Origin: Gnetum montanum
Lineage: Eukaryota; Streptophyta; Gnetopsida; Gnetales; Gnetaceae
Reading direction: 5' to 3'
Length of the DNA: 64,000 nt
NCBI GenBank assembly: GCA_015680685.1
Contig: MNCI01009578.1
Location: forward strand, 121,822 to 185,821
Part shown: positions 59,134 to 64,000 of the stretch, piece by piece
Position numbering within the stretch: position 1 is the stretch's first letter
Layout: each line of letters opens with the position of its first letter
Notes under the pieces: model-generated
Told to the model about the DNA's origin: nothing
Seen by the model: only the letters and a program-made list of their open reading frames with translations
Databases searched by the model: none
Position numbers and translations under genes: made by a program

Positions 59134-60033
59134 AGAAACTTGATAGAGACATTGTCCTTTGCCACTTGGCTAGACGTCATCATATCATATTCAATAGTAC
59201 ATAGGATTGGGGAAATGAAATTTGTATTTGATAGAGAAATGGGAACTGTAGGGATTGGTAACTGATCACGGGCTTGTGCATGGTGAGGGGGGTGTCTGGG
59301 TATGTGTGCGGGTCATGCTTATCGTTGTCAATAGGATTTGGTATCAAAACATGATGGGTACATCCTTTGGTGGCACAAGACTCTTGCTTGGTGTTTAAGA
59401 GGACTTGTTGGCACAACTAAAGCCACGTGATGAGGTGTTGCGTTCTTTGGAGGAATAGGGCCTTTGTTTAATGTTTCGAAGAAACCTGTTGGCAGAGAGC
59501 CAAAGCTATGCAACAAGATGTTACTTGATCATTTGAGACATAAGAATTTTTTGCCAAGACAACTGCCTTCCTACTTGAGGCTTATGGGAAGTGCCAAGGG
59601 TCTTGCTATTTTTTTTAAAGAGCTTTCTTTCAATTTTACATTCATGCTCATGTGCCATATTGTGTGTTGTAACTGCTTAATAGTGGTACAGTGTGTGATA
59701 GTGTGTTCAGTGTTTCAGGCTGTACTGGGTGTATCCAGGATGTGATTGATGGATAGGTGGGAGATGTACTAGTGAATGGCTTGATTAGTCTTATCACATG
59801 TGCTGTGAACAACGTCTTACCTTGCTGCTGTGATGAAGTGCATTCTTGTACAAACACCTTTGAGTGTCATCCTGCAAACACAACTCCAAGAAGACAAGGA
59901 AACCATGAGTGAGTAAGGAAGCTTAGACTTGAACAGCTATTGATGAAATTAAGGCAACTGATGAAATTTCAGGCACTGTATATATGAATAGTAGCAATGT
60001 TGTCAGAATCGAGAGTATCAATATTACCAATGG
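59134..60033 (-). other. 3' untranslated part of element F
   Basis: Matches 44930-45800 of element E over several blocks. No coding sequence is recognised; the short ORFs on both strands have no family resemblance. It directly follows a broken-off integrase. Confidence 0.55.
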
Positions 60034-62893
60034 TCATATTAATCGATACTCACTGATGATGGTCATGGGAATGCCAAAATGGGTCACATTGTTTTCAAGA
60101 ATGAAGTGGCATATGTGTTTGGATGTGGTTTTTCTAAGGGGAACAGCTTCTACCCACTTCGTAAAATACTCTATCGTGGTTATGGTGAATCTATGCCCTG
60201 CAAAAGATGAGGGTGTTATTGGTCTGATAAGGTCCAACCCCACTTTTGAAAGGGTCATGTGATTTGCACTGTATGCAACTCATTTGGTGGGACATGTATC
60301 AGATTACTATGTTTTTAACAGATACTACATGTTTTAGCCTTGGAGAGACAGTCATACTCCATGTGTGGCCAATAATAGCCCAAACGTCTTATTTTCATTG
60401 CCATTGCTTTAGGTGCTATGTGTCCTCCGCATATTCCATCATGTACTTGCTCAACGATGGTTTGGGCATTAGCACTACTAACGCATGTTAGCAGTATGCC
60501 TTCGTAGGATCGACGACACAATGTGTCCCCTACCAGTGCATATTGCTGAGAATGTTTTCGTACTGCATCTTTTTGTGCATTCGTTAGATGTTGCGGTGTT
60601 TCACCGTGTAGAAGGTACTCTTTTATGTCGTCATACCATTCTATCGCATGTGTTGTACTAACGGATGCAATTGGTAATGCATCGAGAGTATCGATTATGG
60701 GTTTAGCACAACTGATTATAGATCTTGGCAACATATGGAGCATGTCAGACGATATGTTAGAGCTAGCATGGCCAATGCATCTGCAATGGTGTTATCGTTT
60801 ATGGAGACATGTTGCACGTCCATGTTTTCGAATTGCTTCAGTAAGTGTTTAGCTAAATCACAGTATGGTTGTAAATGTTGTGCTTTGCATGTATAAACGT
60901 TTGTGACTTGGTTTAAAACCAGTTGTGAGTCTCCCTTGACCACAAGTTGTGTGATGTTGGAAGCTAATGTTGCCATAAGGCCCCTAAGGAGACCTTCGTA
61001 TTCTGCTATGTTGTTGGTACAATGAAAGTTGAAGCGGTAAGCAAAGGGTCGGATCTCCCCAGAATGGTAGGTGATGATGGCGGCAACACTCCCCCCTCGA
61101 GAGGTGGATGCTCCATCAAAGTTCAAAATAGCTTCGTACTCATTGGGAACTATGTCTATCGTGCTCATGTTTTCATCTAGAAACTCTGGCTCTATTGTTG
61201 CTTAATCATATGTTGGTGATGTAGTTAGTTGGTTCACTATGGCTTGACCCTTGACTGATGAATGCGCTATGTAATGTAAGTCGAATTCGGCTATTATGGC
61301 TTTCCAAGGTGCTATTCTGCTTGACTCATAAATGTTACCAGTGATGGCCCTGATCATATTATCTTTGCAGATTATGTTAGCTTGGTTATGGAAGAGGTAA
61401 TGTCGCCATTTATTTAGAGAAAAGACAAGGGCTAAACATGACCTCTCTACCTCATTGTACTTCTTTTCATGGGCAACTAATGCATGACTCAAATAATAAA
61501 TAGGGACTTCAGTCCCATCGTCTCATTTCTGGCAGAGCATAGAAGCAATGGACGAATCCGACATGGCGAGATAGATGTAGAAGGGTTTATTGTTCTGTGG
61601 AGGGTACACTATTGGTAGCTGAGCTGGTGCTTTCTTAATGTGGTCGAAGGCTTCTTTCCATTGTGGAGTCCATTCAACATGGACATTCTTTCATAGCAAA
61701 TGGTTCATGGGCTTCAACTTGTCCGTCAATTTTTCTATGAAATGCCTGATGAACTGTAATCTACCTTGTAGACCCCAAAGTTCAGTAATATTTCTTGGTG
61801 GTTTTAAATTGATAATGGCTTTAACTTTATCTAGGTCCACTCATATTCCTGTTTCTGACATTATGAAACCTAGCATCTTGTCTATTTTTACTCCGAAAAC
61901 ACATTTCTTTGGATTGAGCCTAAGTTCATATTTTAAGCAACGTTTTAGGATCAAATCTAAATCTTCGATGTGTCACTCTGGTATTTTCGATTTAATTGCG
62001 ATATCATCTACATAATCATTGAGCGAATGCAGCATGTAATCGCTAAAAATAAATGTCATTGCCCTTTGATATGTGGCCCCAACATTCTTGAGACCTAATG
62101 GCATCATTGTGTAACAAAAGGTACCCCACGGTGTCATAAAGGTAGTCCAGAGCTGATGCTCCGGGTTAATGCATATCTGGTTATATCCTGAGAAGCCATC
62201 CATAAAAGATAATAGGGTGTGCCTAGTGGTTGAGTCAACAAGTTGATCAATGCTAGGTAGGGGGAAATCATCTTTTATGGTGGCAACATTGAGGTCCCGG
62301 AAGTCAATGCATAGGCAAATGCTTCCGTTCTTCTTTGGGACAATGACCATGTTGGATACCCAATCGGCGTAGTCAACAGCTCGAATGAAACCTGCTTTAT
62401 AGAGTTTGGTGATCTCATTGCGAACTGCCAACGCTACTTCAGGCTTAACCTTTTGTGCTTTTTGTTTCACTGGCCTTAACTTTGGATCGAGTATAATATT
62501 GTGCTGGACGATTTGAGGATCTAACCTGGGCATGTCAGTGTAAGACCAAGCAAATGCTTTTATGTTGTCTTGAAGCACATCTTCTATGTATTTGGCCAGT
62601 TGAGGTTGCAATAGTGTACTCAATTTTAGTACCTTAATGTCACCATTAGGCATAGCGATGGGGGTTTTAGTCAAAGGGTCTTCAGTGATGCTATCAGCTT
62701 CTATGTCGAGGGATTTTGTCATACCTTTGTAGCTGTCTAACGTTTGTTGTGTTGAGGCTATGATTGTGTCGTCGGTTGATGGACCTAAGTTGATGGAATT
62801 TATGTCGACCTCTCTTGTAATCTTTTCGTATGGTTCCTTGATGGTCAATGGTGTGAATAGATGCTGATAATCTATCAGGGTTGCTCCTACCAA
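60034..62893 (-). pseudogene. pol of element F: RT, RNase H, aRNH, truncated integrase
   Basis: Best-preserved pol. The pre-RT linker and RT are open for 306 codons (62893-61973) with 'MVIVPKKNGSICLCIDFRDL', 'LLSFMDGFSGYNQICINP' and an intact catalytic YVDD ('LNDYVDDIAIKS'). RNase H (to ~61200, 'KWRHYLFHNQANIICKDN') and aRNH (61168-60760, 'NFDGASTSRGG', 'VKGDSQLVLNQV') stay in the same frame. The stops between them are four TGA and one TAA at expected Arg and Gln positions. A frameshift near 60760 precedes integrase. Its zinc-binding part ends 'GGHIAPKAMAMKIRRLGYYW' and 'KTCSIC'. A second shift follows, and the core ends at 'FGIPMTIIS' before the second catalytic Asp. The rest of integrase is deleted, so the element cannot integrate by itself. 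Confidence 0.9.
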
Positions 62894-63000
62894 TAAACAG
62901 ATGGCAGAGTGAGCTAGTAGTAGTTGTTACGCGTCCTTAGGCAACGTAAATCATGTGTACGTATACGGTGGCGGTTTATCATCGTACCTGGATGCATGGT

Positions 63001-63210
63001 AGTTTACGGCCTTATTGGGCCGAATGGGGCAAGTTAAGGCCTTACTGGGCCGTATGGGGTAGTTTAAGGTCTTACCAGGCCGTATGGGGCAGTTTAAGGT
63101 CTTACCGGGCCGTATGGGGCAGTTTAAGGCCTTATCGGGCCTAATGGGGCAGTTTAAGGCCTTACTGGGCCGTATGGGGCAGTTTAAGGCCTTACCGGGC
63201 CGAATGTGTG
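63001..63210 (-). repeat. Seven 30-bp tandem repeats before RT (element F)
   Basis: An exact 30-bp period: 'tttaaggccttactgggccg' followed by 'tatggggcag', each line of 60 bases holding two units. It is the sharpest version of the boundary motif. The minus strand is open through it (63322-62951), giving a ten-residue repeat 'KALNCPIRPG' in the same frame as pol, separated from it by two stops. Confidence 0.85.
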
Positions 63211-63445
63211 ATTTGAGGATGCCTAGTTGTTGTATGATCTGTACCGAAGAGTTTGCGCCAAAATGTTCAGTGCGGGCAACCAAAATTGATTTACGAGGGA
63301 ATTGGTATGTGGTACTGTTCATTACCTCGTCATTTTGCTTTGCATTTTCCCCATACTTTGTATTTTGAACAATTTTTAGCTAAAATTAATAAAATATTAA
63401 TAAAATATCAAGGGCGGTGGTGGTGGCGGCGGGGTCAACTCGACG

Positions 63446-63455
63446 CTATATATAG
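63446..63455 (+). promoter_or_regulatory. TATA-box candidate on the strand opposite to element F
   Basis: CTATATATAG, followed by GGGTGGC, lies just beyond the 30-bp repeats and points away from pol, in the direction in which elements A and C carry the antisense gene. A short ORF, MGKGKEVEG... (63648-63731, 27 codons), lies ~190 bp downstream. Link to the antisense gene is only by position. Confidence 0.35.
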
Positions 63456-63550
63456 GGTGGCAGGCGTGAGCGTGAACCTATCAGTTATCAAAGGCAACGT
63501 GAACTTGAGTTGTAGCGTGAGCGTACACCTAAGCCGTAGCGTAAGCGTAG

Positions 63551-63628
63551 AGCAGCAAACCCCAGCATGAGCGTAAAGCAGCAAACCCCAGCATGAGCAT
63601 AGAACAGCAAACCCCAGCATGAAAGATT
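63551..63628. repeat. Three 26-bp tandem repeats
   Basis: Units 'agcagcaaaccccagcatga' plus 'gcgtaa' start at 63551, 63577 and 63603. The preceding sequence has looser 'gcgtgagcgt' words. Region 63211-63440 holds no recognised feature. Confidence 0.75.
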
Positions 63629-63827
63629 CAACGTACAGGATGTCGAAATGGGCAAGGGCAAAGAGGTAGAAGGCCAGGGGAGGAAGAGGCCCGACTTGAC
63701 TTTTGCGGAGGAAAGTGAGGCCATGTTGTAGTGTTTTCCTAGGCCTAGGATTCCATCATGGCCTGGATCGGCACATAGGTAGGCTCTAATCTTACCTCAG
63801 TTAATCGCTTTCCTTTGTACTTGTTAT

Positions 63828-64000
63828 CTGGGCGTAGATGATTTTGGCAGCGTGCAGAGTCTGCATGCTGAACATAGACAGTTTTGACAGCGTGTAGAGT
63901 TTGCACGCTGAGCATAGACAGTTTTGGCAGCATGCAGAGTCTGCACGCTGAGTGTAGATGGTTTTCACAGCATGTAGGGTCTGCATGCTGGGCGTAAATG
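63828..64000. repeat. 40-bp tandem repeats with palindromic core, running off the window
   Basis: Units start at 63841, 63881, 63921 and 63961, exactly 40 bp each, with the tail of another unit before them. Each unit has arms like CAGCGTGCAGA and TCTGCACGCTG around one base. ORFs on the minus strand here are repeat artefacts. Confidence 0.85.

Larger units (their letters stand above)
43133..64000 (-). mobile_element. Element D: Tat-like element, interrupted by elements E and F
   Basis: Minus-strand relative of A. Its 3' LTR lies at 43133-53086 (split by element E), pol at 53265-56913, and the pre-RT boundary repeats at 57110-57190. Alignment with A continues to ~57590, where element F begins. 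Its gag and 5' LTR must be to the right of the window. Confidence 0.8.
57598..64000 (-). mobile_element. Element F: youngest Tat-like element, right end beyond window
   Basis: A sharp rise in CpG content at ~57600 marks it. The 3' LTR is at 57598-59133, then a 3' untranslated part, pol (62893-60034), 30-bp boundary repeats (63001-63210) and an interior that runs off the window. Left flank CTAGC (57593-57597) would be the target duplication. It is inserted in the pre-RT region of element D. Confidence 0.8.

Noticed and set aside
63001-63210. Regular 30-bp repeats that look like a CRISPR array
   Set aside because: Units are directly adjacent without unique spacers, lie inside a plant retrotransposon and have no cas genes nearby.

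Overview
The window is plant nuclear DNA made almost entirely of nested, decayed LTR retrotransposons. No host gene, rRNA, tRNA, CRISPR array or bacterial-type feature is visible. It is AT-rich and strongly CpG-poor, and most broken reading frames are broken by TAG, TAA or TGA where a relative has CAG, CAA or CGA. Three elements carry a second RNase H (aRNH) of the kind found in the plant Tat/Ogre/Retand group of Ty3/gypsy elements. The amount of nested, slowly eroded sequence suggests a land plant with a very large genome (a gymnosperm or large-genome angiosperm), but the species cannot be named from sequence alone.

Layout (element names are mine). Element A (+, 1-22295) is a giant Tat-like element cut by the window start. 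It runs 5' LTR, leader, gag-protease (1801-5445), a ~10 kb block, RT-RNaseH-aRNH-integrase (15612-20506), 3' LTR (20691-22295). The block holds an antisense multi-exon gene (6240-11681) and a ~185-bp tandem array (12250-14960). A solo LTR (17443-18946) sits in its aRNH. Element B (-, 22296-32461) is a different lineage, with order gag, protease, aRNH, RT. It has a long decayed ORF of unknown function (26905-29803) just upstream of its LTR promoter. Element C (+, 32462-43132) repeats the front half of A: LTR, gag-protease, and the same antisense gene. It is cut off by element D (-, 43133 to beyond the window), whose pol lies at 53265-56913. D is interrupted twice: by element E (-, 43755-52165, two LTRs and gag-protease only) inside its 3' LTR, and by element F (-, 57598 to beyond the window), the best-preserved copy, with RT-RNaseH-aRNH but a truncated integrase.

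Common themes: LTRs begin with a long imperfect hairpin; the A-type LTRs carry paired palindromes upstream of a TATA box; most LTRs carry a minisatellite, usually with its own sequence; a 19-nt primer-site-like motif follows the LTR of A, B, C and E; and a GGCC-rich 30-35 bp tandem motif recurs at module boundaries (after protease, before RT, after integrase). The most novel observations are the antisense spliced gene conserved in A and C, the long unknown ORF of B next to its promoter, and the different aRNH position in B. No element here looks able to transpose on its own.
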